Assembly: GCA_965223835.1 (NCBI GenBank)
Contig: CBDCXQ010000001.1
Span: 2,542,001 to 2,606,000 of the forward strand
DNA: 64,000 nt
Reading direction: 5' to 3'
Origin: CAVYXZ01 sp965223835
GTDB lineage: Bacteria; Chloroflexota; Anaerolineae; Aggregatilineales; Phototrophicaceae
In this document: one piece after another, positions 24,396-33,767 of the stretch
Position numbering within the stretch: position 1 is the stretch's first letter
Layout of the letters: every line of letters begins with the position of its first letter
Notes under the pieces: model-generated
Database searches by the model: none
Told to the model about the DNA's origin: nothing
What the model saw: the letters and a program-made list of their open reading frames with translations, nothing else
Position numbers and translations under genes: made by a program

Positions 24396-25535
24396 ATGTC
24401 AAACCATTTACGGGCACTGGTTCTGGGGTCCGGCTTCGCGGGCAAAGGCCATACAGAGGCTCTCCGTGATTCAGGCGTGGAAGTCGTCGGCATGGTAAGT
24501 CGCACCGCCGCCGTCGTCCAGCAAGTCGCTGAAGAATTGCATATACCCTATGGGTCAACGAACTGGCAACGGGCGCTGGATGATTTAGAGCCAGATATTG
24601 TCACGGTGGGCACCCCCGGTGGTGCGCACTATGAACCGGTCATGGCAGCGCTGGACAAAGGGTCACATATCTACTGTGATAAGCCACTGGCGGCGACACC
24701 AGAACAAGCCCGGCAGATGTATGCTAAAGCGAAAGCAAAGGGCGTCAAAACGGCGTATGCAGCGTCTTATCGGTATGAACCCCATGCCCTATTGGCCCGC
24801 GAGCTGATTCAAGCTGGCGCCATTGGCACGCCCCAGGAGGTCGAGTGCGTTTCGCATTACAACCTGAACCCTTTGATTCCATTTAGCTGGTCACATCGGC
24901 TGGATGCCGGCGGTGGCCGTCTGAACAACAATTTCACACATAAGCTGTCGATTGTGCTCCACATCCTCGACGGCTTCGTTACAGCGGTCAATGGGGAAGT
25001 TCGCAATGATATGCCCGATGCCCCGGTGGTTACTGGATCCCATGACTTCCGTGAGCGCGAAAATTTTGCACCTGACGCCGCTGAAGCCGACAAACTGGAA
25101 TGGCGTACGGCTGATGCCGAGTGGACCTATACCGTAATGGCCCGAATTGCGGGTCAGACCGGTGCAACGGTATCTGCTTTGTTCAAACATAGCGGTCTGC
25201 ATCCCCGCTATCATGCCGACTATATTGCCATCTACGGCAGCGATGCAACTATACATATTGAACAAGCCTATGCTCAAGGTCCTTTATATATCTATAAGCA
25301 CGGTGGCGGTTGGGAGCAAATCCCAGTGCCGGAGCATATCACCCGATCATTGCCTGACATCACCGATGATGACACGCAGCGCAATTGGACCCAGTTGATG
25401 CGTGAGTTTATTGCTGATATTCGCGGCGAGGATGCACCACCTTACCAGACTTTTCGCGATGGCTGGGTATTTCAAGAGATCATTGGAGCAATTCGTGAAG
25501 GTCAAGGCTGGGTCAACATTGAGCAGGACATTTAG
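24396..25535 (+). CDS. Gfo/Idh/MocA family oxidoreductase
   Basis: NAD(P)-dependent sugar dehydrogenase or related enzyme, 379 residues. The Rossmann motif is LGSGFAGKGH and YCDKPLA replaces the usual EKP with DKP, a common variant. An AGAGGA site stands six bases before ATG 24396. It lies divergent to the sulfatase-udh pair and 3 bases ahead of a putative glycosidase, suggesting a joint role. Some family members cleave glycosidic bonds by an oxidative mechanism, so it may assist the next gene; this is inference. Low identity is apparent to the other family member at 3519. Confidence 0.85.
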   Translation: MSNHLRALVLGSGFAGKGHTEALRDSGVEVVGMVSRTAAVVQQVAEELHIPYGSTNWQRALDDLEPDIVTVGTPGGAHYEPVMAALDKGSHIYCDKPLAATPEQARQMYAKAKAKGVKTAYAASYRYEPHALLARELIQAGAIGTPQEVECVSHYNLNPLIPFSWSHRLDAGGGRLNNNFTHKLSIVLHILDGFVTAVNGEVRNDMPDAPVVTGSHDFRERENFAPDAAEADKLEWRTADAEWTYTVMARIAGQTGATVSALFKHSGLHPRYHADYIAIYGSDATIHIEQAYAQGPLYIYKHGGGWEQIPVPEHITRSLPDITDDDTQRNWTQLMREFIADIRGEDAPPYQTFRDGWVFQEIIGAIREGQGWVNIEQDI

Positions 25536-25538
25536 ACT

Positions 25539-26879
25539 ATGAGCAATAATAATATTGATCGCATCCAACCTTACAGCCACAATCGTTTTTATTGGCAATA
25601 CAAAGGTCAGCCGGTTCTGTTATTGGGTGGTAGCGTCGAGGACAATTTATTTCAGATCCCTGACATTGAAGCCCATCTGGACTTACTGCAATCGGTTGGC
25701 GGCAACTATGTTCGCTGTACGATGTCCAGTCGTGATGCAGGCAATGTCTGGCCGTTTGCGAAAAATACGCAAACCGGTCTCTATGACTTGAACCAGCCTG
25801 GCAGCGAATACTGGCAGCGCTTTGAACACTGCCTACAACTCGCGGCGGAACGGGACATCATCGCCCAATTTGAGATGTGGGATCGCTTCGATTTTGCTCG
25901 TGCGCCCTGGCAGGACAACCCGTATAATCCTCAAAACAACAGTAACTACTCGGCTGCCGAATCCGGCCTTAAAGCAGTGATTGAAACGCATCCGGGCCGC
26001 CGCGAAAGTGCTTTCTTCCGGTCGGTTCCGGCGCTAGAAAACAACGAAATCGTCCTCAAATTTCAACAGCAACAGGTTGACCAGATGTTGTCCATCTCGC
26101 TTCAATATGGCAATGTGCTTTACTGCATGGACAATGAAACCAACGAGTCGCCCGAATGGGGTGCCTATTGGGCGAACTATATCCGGGCCAAGGCCGGTGA
26201 TCTGGGGGTCGAGATGACCGAGATGTGGGACGCCTGGGACCTAAATGACGCCCAGCACAACGCAACATTCGATCATCCTGAAATGTATTCATTTATCGAC
26301 ATTTCGCAGAATAACCACAACGGCGGCTTGACTCATTGGGAAAATCCACAAGCTGTTCGGCAGCGTGTGCTTCAGTCTGGTTCAATTCGCCCGTTGAACA
26401 GCGTCAAAATCTATGGCGCAAACAGCGGGCGTTATGGATCAACCCGGGATGCCCAGGAACGTTTCTGGCGGAATATTTTGGGTGGGCTGGCCTCATCGCG
26501 CTTTCATCGACCGCCATCGGGACTGGGCCTCAACACAATTGCGCAGGCCCACATTCAATCAATGCGCTTGCTGACCGATTCCATGAACATCTTTGACTGC
26601 GAACCGAATCTAGATTTACTGCGTTCACGTAGTTGGAATGAAGCCTATTGCACTGCCAATCCGGGCGTCGAATATGCAGTGTTCTTTACTGATGGTGGGA
26701 ATGTCTTACTCGATGTCTCAGCAGTTGATAATTTTGGTCAATTATCCATTCGGTGGCTCGATATACGATCGAGTGCGTGGTTGGAGTCAGCGGAGAATGT
26801 TGTCATTGAAGACGATCAATTCTTGCGTTTGCAGACCCCAACCGAAGAAGGCTACTGGGCCGTTCTGGTACGGACATGA
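25539..26879 (+). CDS. Putative glycoside hydrolase (apiosidase-like / DUF4038-type TIM barrel)
   Basis: 446 residues, no signal peptide. The sequence reads as a (beta/alpha)8 hydrolase: GNYVRCTMSSRD on an early strand, QFEMWDRFDF, then CMDNETNES (Glu200 or Glu203) where clan GH-A enzymes place an acid/base Glu. A C-terminal beta-rich part (about 355-446) has EYAVFFTDGGNVLLDVS, like the small domain after DUF4038 barrels. I assign the family with moderate confidence and cannot name the substrate. It follows the oxidoreductase gene by 3 bases and overlaps the acetyltransferase gene (ATGA). Confidence 0.6.
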   Translation: MSNNNIDRIQPYSHNRFYWQYKGQPVLLLGGSVEDNLFQIPDIEAHLDLLQSVGGNYVRCTMSSRDAGNVWPFAKNTQTGLYDLNQPGSEYWQRFEHCLQLAAERDIIAQFEMWDRFDFARAPWQDNPYNPQNNSNYSAAESGLKAVIETHPGRRESAFFRSVPALENNEIVLKFQQQQVDQMLSISLQYGNVLYCMDNETNESPEWGAYWANYIRAKAGDLGVEMTEMWDAWDLNDAQHNATFDHPEMYSFIDISQNNHNGGLTHWENPQAVRQRVLQSGSIRPLNSVKIYGANSGRYGSTRDAQERFWRNILGGLASSRFHRPPSGLGLNTIAQAHIQSMRLLTDSMNIFDCEPNLDLLRSRSWNEAYCTANPGVEYAVFFTDGGNVLLDVSAVDNFGQLSIRWLDIRSSAWLESAENVVIEDDQFLRLQTPTEEGYWAVLVRT

Positions 26880-27340
26880 CGAACTTTACTATACGAGAAG
26901 CAGTTGCGAACGACACGCCCCATATCATTAATTTCTTGCGTGCAATGCTGGATGACATGACTGCATTCGGCGGTTATCCTACAACAAAAGACCATCAACT
27001 CTGGGCCAGGATAGAGAAAAACATAAACCTGGATGAGGCAGATCACCGGTTCTGGATGGCTGAAATCCAGCAATCAATTGGTTTCATTGAAGCCCGCATG
27101 ATATACCCGGATCTTATGTTCCAGCCCCGACGCCTGCTACATATTCATGCAGTATATGTTGCGCCAGAATTTCGCGGCAAAGGCATTGGTCGTGCCCTCG
27201 TACAAATTGCGCTCGATTGGGGTCGGGCAAACAATTGTCATTCCGCCCAATTGAATACACTGGTTGAAAATCCGACCCGACTGCTGTATGAGCAACTCGG
27301 ATTCCAGGCCCGTGAGGTCAAAATGCTGGTTGATCTGTAA
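26876..27340 (+). CDS. GNAT-family N-acetyltransferase
   Basis: Acetyl-CoA-dependent acyl transfer to an amine, 154 residues. The central strand HAVYVAPEFRGKGIGRALV contains the acetyl-CoA loop RGKGIG, and NPTRLLYEQLGFQAREVKML is the usual C-terminal motif B. It overlaps the putative glycosidase gene by four bases (ATGA) and converges on the lactonase gene. Acceptor unknown. A housekeeping role unrelated to the island is possible. Confidence 0.85.
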   Translation: MTNFTIREAVANDTPHIINFLRAMLDDMTAFGGYPTTKDHQLWARIEKNINLDEADHRFWMAEIQQSIGFIEARMIYPDLMFQPRRLLHIHAVYVAPEFRGKGIGRALVQIALDWGRANNCHSAQLNTLVENPTRLLYEQLGFQAREVKMLVDL

Positions 27341-27368
27341 CGTCACATCGAAAAAGTTTAACTAGTCG

Positions 27369-28463
27369 CTATAGCTTAATCGCCTTCAAGCAAACCGGTG
27401 TGGGTACATTTGCAAGGTAACCTGTTGCTGATAGCGCACCGGTTTCCTGATCAATCCGATAGGAAATAACCGTGTCAGTGTCTTGATTGGCAGCCAATAA
27501 ATAGGTTCCAGTGGGATCGATAACAAAATCACGCGGCGTCTTACCTTGTGTAGATTCATGCCCAATGGCAGTCAAGCGACCGGTTGCTGCATCACAGGCG
27601 AAGATCGCGATGCTATCATGTCCGCGATTAGAGCCATAAACGAACCTGCCCGACGGAGCGACGTGGATAGCAGCGGTGTTGCTGATACCATCAAAATCAT
27701 CAGGCAATGTCGAAATCGTTTGCAGTTCACGGTAATTGCCATCTTCATAAGCAAATGCCGTGATCGTCGAAGCCATCTCATTGATAACATAAACATGATG
27801 TCCATCAGGATGGAACGCCAGATGACGGGGTCCTGACCCAGGAGTTATCGCAACGGACGGATTCGCCGTTGGTGACAGTTGTCCTGTTTGCTGGTTCAAG
27901 GAATAAACCAGCACCTTATCCAGACCTAAGTCGGCAATACTCACATATTGATTGGTAGGATCAAGCACAATACAATGAGCATGAGGCCCTTCCTGCCGAT
28001 TTGGATTAATGCTGGAACCCTCATGCTGAATTGTAGCATGAGCCTCCCCTAGCGAACCGTCGGCGTTAATGGGATAGGTTGCCGCCGAACCTGAACCATA
28101 ATTCGCGACCAAAGCCCACTTGCCATTTTGATCGATACTGACATAACAGGGGGCTGTACCGTGTGAAGATTGTTGATTAATCGGTGTTAAATCCCCAGTT
28201 TGAGAATCAATCTGAAATGCACCGACTATGCCACCGGGCTTTCCATTATGTTCCTCGACCTCACTCACTGCATATAAATAACGTTGTTGTGGCTCGATTG
28301 CCAAATATGACGGATTTACAATCCCAATCAGTTTTGAGATAAATACCAATTCACCAGTACGCATGTCCAGGTCGCAAACATAGATACCTTCGCCTTTGCT
28401 ATCGGCATGTGGCAAGCGTTGGGTATAGGTTCCAATATAAACACGAACGTCATTTTCATTCAA
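27369..28463 (-). CDS. Lactonase family protein, seven-bladed propeller (6-phosphogluconolactonase/cycloisomerase-2 type)
   Basis: 364 residues, no signal peptide. Repeated blades of the type HLAFHPDGHHVYVINEM and PRDFVIDPTGTYLLAANQD mark the YbhE/Pgl-like propeller. Members hydrolyse sugar lactones. In this island the natural candidate is the aldarolactone made by uronate dehydrogenase (inference). Start is TTG 28463 with GGAG eight bases upstream. The gene is followed by the convergent GNAT gene. A true 6-phosphogluconolactonase of the pentose phosphate route is the alternative. Confidence 0.82.
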   Translation of the reverse strand: MNENDVRVYIGTYTQRLPHADSKGEGIYVCDLDMRTGELVFISKLIGIVNPSYLAIEPQQRYLYAVSEVEEHNGKPGGIVGAFQIDSQTGDLTPINQQSSHGTAPCYVSIDQNGKWALVANYGSGSAATYPINADGSLGEAHATIQHEGSSINPNRQEGPHAHCIVLDPTNQYVSIADLGLDKVLVYSLNQQTGQLSPTANPSVAITPGSGPRHLAFHPDGHHVYVINEMASTITAFAYEDGNYRELQTISTLPDDFDGISNTAAIHVAPSGRFVYGSNRGHDSIAIFACDAATGRLTAIGHESTQGKTPRDFVIDPTGTYLLAANQDTDTVISYRIDQETGALSATGYLANVPTPVCLKAIKL

Positions 28464-28534
28464 TTTGATTTCTCCCTACGGTAATACATTTCAAACAGTT
28501 CATGACTACACGAATTATACAAGTTGTTTGATTT

Positions 28535-29986
28535 TCAAGAAAAACTCTCGAAGCCCGGAGCCTCACCCGGCGCTGGCGAATTGGTAAACGTTCCACGTGC
28601 CCGAACTTTCGCCTCACCTCCAAATTCGATTATACGCTCAGCCTGATCACGTTTTGCCTGCCTATCAATCACTTCAGGATCGAGGAAACTCCTTAATCGT
28701 GCTTCATAATCAGTAACGAGCGTTTTGCCCGCCGCTGTTTGCGCGAGATTGTTAAATTCGTTAGGGTCATTCTTTAGATCAAATAATTGCGGCTCATCAT
28801 TGACGTAGTGAATGTATTTGTATCGCAGATCGCGAATCATATAGATCGCGTGTTGCGAACCTAATGCATGATATTCACTGAAAACGGTTCGATCTTGCTG
28901 CGGTTGCTCCAGGATTGACCACAATGACTCACCCGGTAAATCTCTATCATCAGCATGAGCAGCACAACCAACTGTTTCAAGAATCGTCGGATGGGAATCA
29001 ACCAATGAAACGGGTGTATTCACTACTTGTCCGGCGGGAACGTTTGGACCCGCCATAATGAACGGGATTGCTGCCGCTTCTTCATAGAGTGTGAATTTGC
29101 CAAATAAGCCGCGTGCGCCGAGGTTCTCACCATGATCTGACGTATAAATAATGTGGGTGTTTTCATCCAGGCCATTGGCGTTTACCGCCGCCAGCACCCG
29201 CCCAATCTGTCGATCTAAAAATGTACAGACACCATAATATGCAGCATTCATCTGACGAATTGTCGCTTCGGGGAAGCCATCATCAACGCCAAAAAAACGC
29301 CGAAAATAGTCAATCGCCGGGTGGTCAGGCCAGTCTTTTCGCTGCCATTGCGGCGGCAATTGAATTACATTATGGTCATAAAGCCCATAGTCTTCTGGGG
29401 GCGCGACGTAACGCGGATGCGGTGTCACAAACGATAAAAACAACACCCAGGGTCGCTCGTCTCCAGCGTGATCTGCCAGCCACTGACAGGCATGATCGGC
29501 ATTACTGATGTCATAGCGCTGATAGGTTGAATCACCGGGTCCAGCTTCTAAAATCTCGTGACGTTTGTCACGAAATGGTGGATTGTCACGGATACATCCA
29601 AGCAAATCGCCCTCACCTTCTACTACATGTAGCGGGTCAATTTCCGTTGTAAAACCATTATCGTCACCCCGTCCGCGAAAATGAAGTTTGCCAATCGAAT
29701 CAACGTGGAAACCTTGATCTTTCAACCGATGTCCCCAACTCGAAACTCGACCATCGTAGGGAAAGGCGTTATCCCAGTTACCAATCTGGTGGACATAGCA
29801 CCCGGTTGCCAGTGACGCACGTGCTGGTACACAAATCGGACAATTGGTATAGGCACTATCAAAACGCGCACCGCGTGCGGCGAGCGCATCTAAATTCGGT
29901 GTTTGCACTACCGAATTGCCATAACAGCCCAGCACATTCCGGTTATGCTGATCCGATAAAATATAAAGTAGATTTGTCGGTTGCAT
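28535..29986 (-). CDS. Type I sulfatase
   Basis: 483 residues from ATG 29986, which has AGGAA about 10 bases upstream; an in-frame ATG at 30022 would overlap the preceding gene by 19 bases. Maturation site CVPAR (52-56) then ASLATG, metal ligands in LSDQHNR, GKLHFRG in place of GKWH, and TSDHGENLGARG near residue 300. No signal peptide. It lies two genes downstream of the hydroxyacid dehydrogenase promoter region and may share its message. Substrate unknown; choline-sulfatase-like and aryl-sulfatase-like branches both use CxPAR-type sites. Confidence 0.88.
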   Translation of the reverse strand: MQPTNLLYILSDQHNRNVLGCYGNSVVQTPNLDALAARGARFDSAYTNCPICVPARASLATGCYVHQIGNWDNAFPYDGRVSSWGHRLKDQGFHVDSIGKLHFRGRGDDNGFTTEIDPLHVVEGEGDLLGCIRDNPPFRDKRHEILEAGPGDSTYQRYDISNADHACQWLADHAGDERPWVLFLSFVTPHPRYVAPPEDYGLYDHNVIQLPPQWQRKDWPDHPAIDYFRRFFGVDDGFPEATIRQMNAAYYGVCTFLDRQIGRVLAAVNANGLDENTHIIYTSDHGENLGARGLFGKFTLYEEAAAIPFIMAGPNVPAGQVVNTPVSLVDSHPTILETVGCAAHADDRDLPGESLWSILEQPQQDRTVFSEYHALGSQHAIYMIRDLRYKYIHYVNDEPQLFDLKNDPNEFNNLAQTAAGKTLVTDYEARLRSFLDPEVIDRQAKRDQAERIIEFGGEAKVRARGTFTNSPAPGEAPGFESFS

Positions 29987-30003
29987 GCTTGATGGTTCCT
30001 GTT

Positions 30004-31005
30004 TTATTGTAGCGCTTCCCAACGGTTACGAACCTGCGGCCAGACTTCTGGATTAATGAGATGTGGCGGTTGCTCACCCCGTAACACATGCAAGACTTGC
30101 TCAATCGCCGTAACCCACATCTTACGCCGTCCGGTCGCCGTCGCACTGGCAATGTGTGGTGTCAGGACGACATCATCCCGATAGAGTAAGGGGTTGTCTT
30201 TGTAGGTCGGCTCAGGATCGGTTACATCCAGACCAGCACCGAAGAGGTGGCCGCTTTCAAGCGCTGCCAATAACGCAGCTTCATCAACATGACCGCCCCG
30301 TGCCGCGTTAATAAAAATCGCGCCCGGCTTCATCTGGGCGAACCGTTCGGCGTTCATGATTTTGTACGTATCAGAGTTTAGCGGGAGATGAAGTGACACA
30401 ATATCCGCCATATTCAACAAGTGTTCCAACGTTGGCACCAACTCGATACCGAGAGCCGCCGCCCGTTCCGGCGTCACAAATGGGTCGAACGCCATCACCC
30501 GCATCCCCATCGCCAGGGCAATGCGGGCGACATGGCTGCCGATGCGCCCTGATCCAACCAGACCAAGCTGTTTGCCGGCCAGTTCAATTGCTTGATAACC
30601 TGCCGCCCAACTACCTTGTTCATCACTTTGCAGAAAAGTACGCAGCGATTTTTCGGCAAATTTTACATTGCGCGCGACGCTCATCATCAACGTAATGGTG
30701 AACTCCGCTGTTGAGATGGTCGGCGCATCGGGCGTATTACACACTGCGATGTGATGTTCCGTCGCTGCCGCCACATCAACTTTATCATAGCCAATTCCAA
30801 TGCGAGTAATCACCATCAGGTTGGGCGCTTGCTGCATCACCGCCGTATCATAGACACGTCCCCCGGCCAGTGCCCCATGTGCCTCGTTAAGGCTATGAAA
30901 TGGCTTTGGCTGGACTTGCTCACCCGGATCAAGAGGGGTTGCGATACCATCCAGCAGCGGCACATACTCCTCGGGGATTGATCGTTCAAACCATATTTTG
31001 TACAT
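30004..31005 (-). CDS. D-isomer-specific 2-hydroxyacid dehydrogenase
   Basis: 333 residues. Rossmann motif LGLVGSGRIGSH, then NAARGGHVDE (Arg), GLDVTDPEPT (Glu) and LTPHIASAT (His), so the catalytic set is complete and, unlike the paralogue at 2377, the Gly motif is canonical. AAGGG lies five bases before ATG 31005. A sulfatase gene follows 17 bases downstream. It is divergent from an enolase-superfamily dehydratase. A role in reducing glyoxylate, tartronate semialdehyde-like or keto-sugar acids would fit the pathway but is inferred. Confidence 0.88.
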   Translation of the reverse strand: MYKIWFERSIPEEYVPLLDGIATPLDPGEQVQPKPFHSLNEAHGALAGGRVYDTAVMQQAPNLMVITRIGIGYDKVDVAAATEHHIAVCNTPDAPTISTAEFTITLMMSVARNVKFAEKSLRTFLQSDEQGSWAAGYQAIELAGKQLGLVGSGRIGSHVARIALAMGMRVMAFDPFVTPERAAALGIELVPTLEHLLNMADIVSLHLPLNSDTYKIMNAERFAQMKPGAIFINAARGGHVDEAALLAALESGHLFGAGLDVTDPEPTYKDNPLLYRDDVVLTPHIASATATGRRKMWVTAIEQVLHVLRGEQPPHLINPEVWPQVRNRWEALQ

Positions 31006-31026
31006 ATGAACCCTTTTAGCAATAAT

Positions 31027-31056
31027 TTGGAAGCAATGACGGACTGAGTTTATAAT
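31027..31056 (+). promoter_or_regulatory. Promoter for the enolase-superfamily/sulfatase/SDR operon
   Basis: TTGGAA (31027-31032), 18 bases, TATAAT (31051-31056, perfect -10). Start would be near 31063, 49 bases before ATG 31112. It lies in the 106-base divergent region with the hydroxyacid dehydrogenase gene. Confidence 0.6.
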
Positions 31057-31111
31057 ATTTCGTGCGAATTTGCTGCAAACTACTCAACTTCACCATATTT
31101 TGGAGACAACA

Positions 31112-32272
31112 ATGAAGATTACTGATGTTCAAGCCTGTGTCATTGGCAAGTCCGAACCCCACAGCGGCGGTAGTGTCTGGACGTTTGTTCGCATCTATAC
31201 CGATGAAGGCATTGTCGGCACCGGAGAATGTAATTCAGCCGGGGCGGCGTCAGGCTTCGCTGTGAAAGAAACCATTTTAATGCTCAAGTGGCGCTTAATC
31301 GGCCAGGACCCCATGAACACCGGTCCGCTATATGAAATACTGCGCCGCAGTGGTCGCTATGGCGGAACCACCAATGCGCCCATTATTTTCGCGATAACGG
31401 GCATTGAGAATGCGCTCTATGACATTGCGGGCAAGGCGCTCGGAGTACCCGTATATACGCTGCTAGGTGGCAAATACCGAGACAAAATCCGCCTTTATGC
31501 AGATTGTCACGCCGGGGAAACGAACGAACCGCAAGCTTACGCCGATAAAGCCCTGGAAGTTATTGAAGAGGGTTATAGTGCAGTCAAATTCGATGTCGAC
31601 CATTCCGGTATTGAAGAGCTTGATCGGTACAATTGGACCGTAGGCGCAAAGGAAATGACGCACATCGTGGGTCTCATTCAAGCTACGCGTGAAGCGATTG
31701 GCTACGAAATTGATCTGGCAATCGATTGTCACGGTCAATTCGATTTACCGTCGGCCATCACGCTGGCAAAAGCAGTTGAAGATTTGCGTCTGTTGTGGCT
31801 GGAAGAGCCGGTCCCGGCAGAGAATATTGACGCCCTGGCCCAGGTTCGCGCTAAAACCACTACGGTGATTTGTACCGGCGAGAATCAGTACACCCGCTTC
31901 GAATTCCTGGAAATGCTCCAACGACAGGCCACCGACATCATTATGCCCGACCTGGCAAAAGCCGGTGGCATCATGGAAGCCAAGCGCATCGCCGACATCG
32001 CTGACGCATTTTATGTCCCGATTGCCCCCCATAATGTATCGTCCCCGTTGGGCATGATGGCTGCCTGTCATGCGATGGCCTCCGTACCCAACTTCCTCCT
32101 GCTTGAATTTCATGGACGTGAGATTAGCTGGTGGGAAGACCTGTGTATCGGTGATAAACCATTTATTGAGAACGGTTTTATGGCAGTTTCCGATAAACCT
32201 GGCCTGGGTGTGGAACTCAATGATGAGGTTGCTAAGACCCTCCTCTGGAATGGCGACACTTATTTTGATTAG
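31112..32272 (+). CDS. Enolase-superfamily sugar-acid dehydratase, galactonate dehydratase-like
   Basis: 386 residues from ATG 31112 (TTGGAG upstream). Metal ligands Asp205 (AIDCHG), Glu231 (LEEP) and Glu257 (GEN) and acid/base residues His207 and His307 (APHN) have the same spacing as D183, E209, E235, H185 and H285 of E. coli D-galactonate dehydratase, each shifted by 22. It should dehydrate an aldonate or aldarate to a 2-keto-3-deoxy acid. It is followed 24 bases later by a sulfatase and then an SDR on one apparent transcript. The exact sugar acid is not defined by sequence alone. Confidence 0.88.
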   Translation: MKITDVQACVIGKSEPHSGGSVWTFVRIYTDEGIVGTGECNSAGAASGFAVKETILMLKWRLIGQDPMNTGPLYEILRRSGRYGGTTNAPIIFAITGIENALYDIAGKALGVPVYTLLGGKYRDKIRLYADCHAGETNEPQAYADKALEVIEEGYSAVKFDVDHSGIEELDRYNWTVGAKEMTHIVGLIQATREAIGYEIDLAIDCHGQFDLPSAITLAKAVEDLRLLWLEEPVPAENIDALAQVRAKTTTVICTGENQYTRFEFLEMLQRQATDIIMPDLAKAGGIMEAKRIADIADAFYVPIAPHNVSSPLGMMAACHAMASVPNFLLLEFHGREISWWEDLCIGDKPFIENGFMAVSDKPGLGVELNDEVAKTLLWNGDTYFD

Positions 32273-32296
32273 GCGCATTGGATAGGAAAATAATAA

Positions 32297-33757
32297 ATGA
32301 GTGAACAACCCAACCTCATCTTTATCATGCCCGATCAACTCCGGCCCGACTTCCTGAGTTGTTACGGCGCGACGTTCATTGACACGCCCCATATCGACCG
32401 CCTCGCTCAGGAAGGGGTGCGCTATGAACGCGCCTATTCCGTATCGCCCATCTGCGTTCCGGCACGGGCACTGCTGCTCACGGGTATGAACGCGATCAAA
32501 AACGGCGTTACTGACAACGGTCAGTGGCTGCGACCTGACCTCGCTGACATTGGAATCAACACCTGGCCTGAACTGCTGAACGCGCAAGGCTATTACACTG
32601 CCGCCATCGGCAAGATGCATTTCTACCCCTGGGACATCAAACATGGATTTCAGTATCGCGTAGCCGCTGAAGACAAGCGCTGGCTAGAGGTACGCGATGA
32701 TTACTACCATTATCTGACCGAGCACGGCTACCGCAAGTATCACGGTAATGAACACGATGGCTACTATGAAAATCGAGGGGCGATCATCAACAAGATCCCC
32801 TGGGAACATTCAGTTGACCATTTTGTCGGCAACGAAGCCTGTCGCTTCCTGCGCAATTACAGTGCTGAAGCGCCCTTCGCGATGATGGTGGGTTTCCCCG
32901 GTCCCCACTGCCCCTATGATCCCAATCCTGAATTCCTGGAAGGTATCGACCCGGAATTATTGCCCCCGGCTGTACCGGAAGTCCCTGGTGACGCCCCTCG
33001 CTTGCGCCAAAGCAATATCGACGGCAACCGCCGCCCCTGGAACGGTGTTGATTACACTGAGTTCACTGATGATCACAAACGCAAAATCCGGCTCCACTAC
33101 GCCGCGCTGGTCAAACAGATTGACCATGAAGTCGGCCAGATTCTCGACACGCTGCTTGAACAAAACTTACTGGATAACACGCTCATTATTTTCGCCAGCG
33201 ATCACGGCGACTACCTGGGCGATCACAATTTGATCGGAAAGAGTCATTTCTTTGAAAGCAGCATTCATGTACCGTTGATCGTGCGTGCGCCGGGCACTAC
33301 CGCTGGAACGGTCTGCCATGATCTGGTTGAACTGGGCGATGTCACCGCCACACTACTACATTTCGGTGGTTGCGCGATCCCGACACATATGGATTCTATC
33401 CCACTGCCCGACCTGAATATTCCGCAGCGACCCGAACGTGAGTATAGTATTGGCATGGTCAGTCATGGCTGGATGATCTATGATGGACGCTGGAAACTCG
33501 TGAAATACAATTCCAGTGAGATTCTACTGTTTGACCTTGAAAATGATCCTGACGAACAACAAAATCTGGCGCAAGATCCGACCTTTCAGCATCAATATCT
33601 GAAACTGGATGCCAGCCTGACCCAGGCGATCATGCGCTCAATTACTGCATCACACTATGATAAACGTGTTTACGCTTCCGAACTCGCCGGTGATTCCAGT
33701 TTTGGTAAAGAAGGCTGGCAGCGAACTTATCCACAAATATTGAACGAAGCACCATAG
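32297..33757 (+). CDS. Type I sulfatase
   Basis: 486 residues, no signal peptide. Maturation site CVPAR (53-57) then ALLLTG, metal residues in IMPDQLR (Asp13), GKMHFYP, and ASDHGDYLGDHNLIGKSHF near residue 303. AGGA precedes ATG 32297. It is the middle gene of a dehydratase-sulfatase-SDR unit, an arrangement that repeats the pairing of sulfatase with uronate/sugar dehydrogenase seen at 22136-24288. The exact sulfated sugar is unknown. Confidence 0.9.
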   Translation: MSEQPNLIFIMPDQLRPDFLSCYGATFIDTPHIDRLAQEGVRYERAYSVSPICVPARALLLTGMNAIKNGVTDNGQWLRPDLADIGINTWPELLNAQGYYTAAIGKMHFYPWDIKHGFQYRVAAEDKRWLEVRDDYYHYLTEHGYRKYHGNEHDGYYENRGAIINKIPWEHSVDHFVGNEACRFLRNYSAEAPFAMMVGFPGPHCPYDPNPEFLEGIDPELLPPAVPEVPGDAPRLRQSNIDGNRRPWNGVDYTEFTDDHKRKIRLHYAALVKQIDHEVGQILDTLLEQNLLDNTLIIFASDHGDYLGDHNLIGKSHFFESSIHVPLIVRAPGTTAGTVCHDLVELGDVTATLLHFGGCAIPTHMDSIPLPDLNIPQRPEREYSIGMVSHGWMIYDGRWKLVKYNSSEILLFDLENDPDEQQNLAQDPTFQHQYLKLDASLTQAIMRSITASHYDKRVYASELAGDSSFGKEGWQRTYPQILNEAP

Positions 33758-33767
33758 GAGAACAACA

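Noticed and set aside
31745..32644. Long minus-strand frame of 299 codons
   Set aside because: It lies fully opposite a clear enolase-superfamily gene and the start of a sulfatase gene, both with catalytic motifs; it is a shadow frame.
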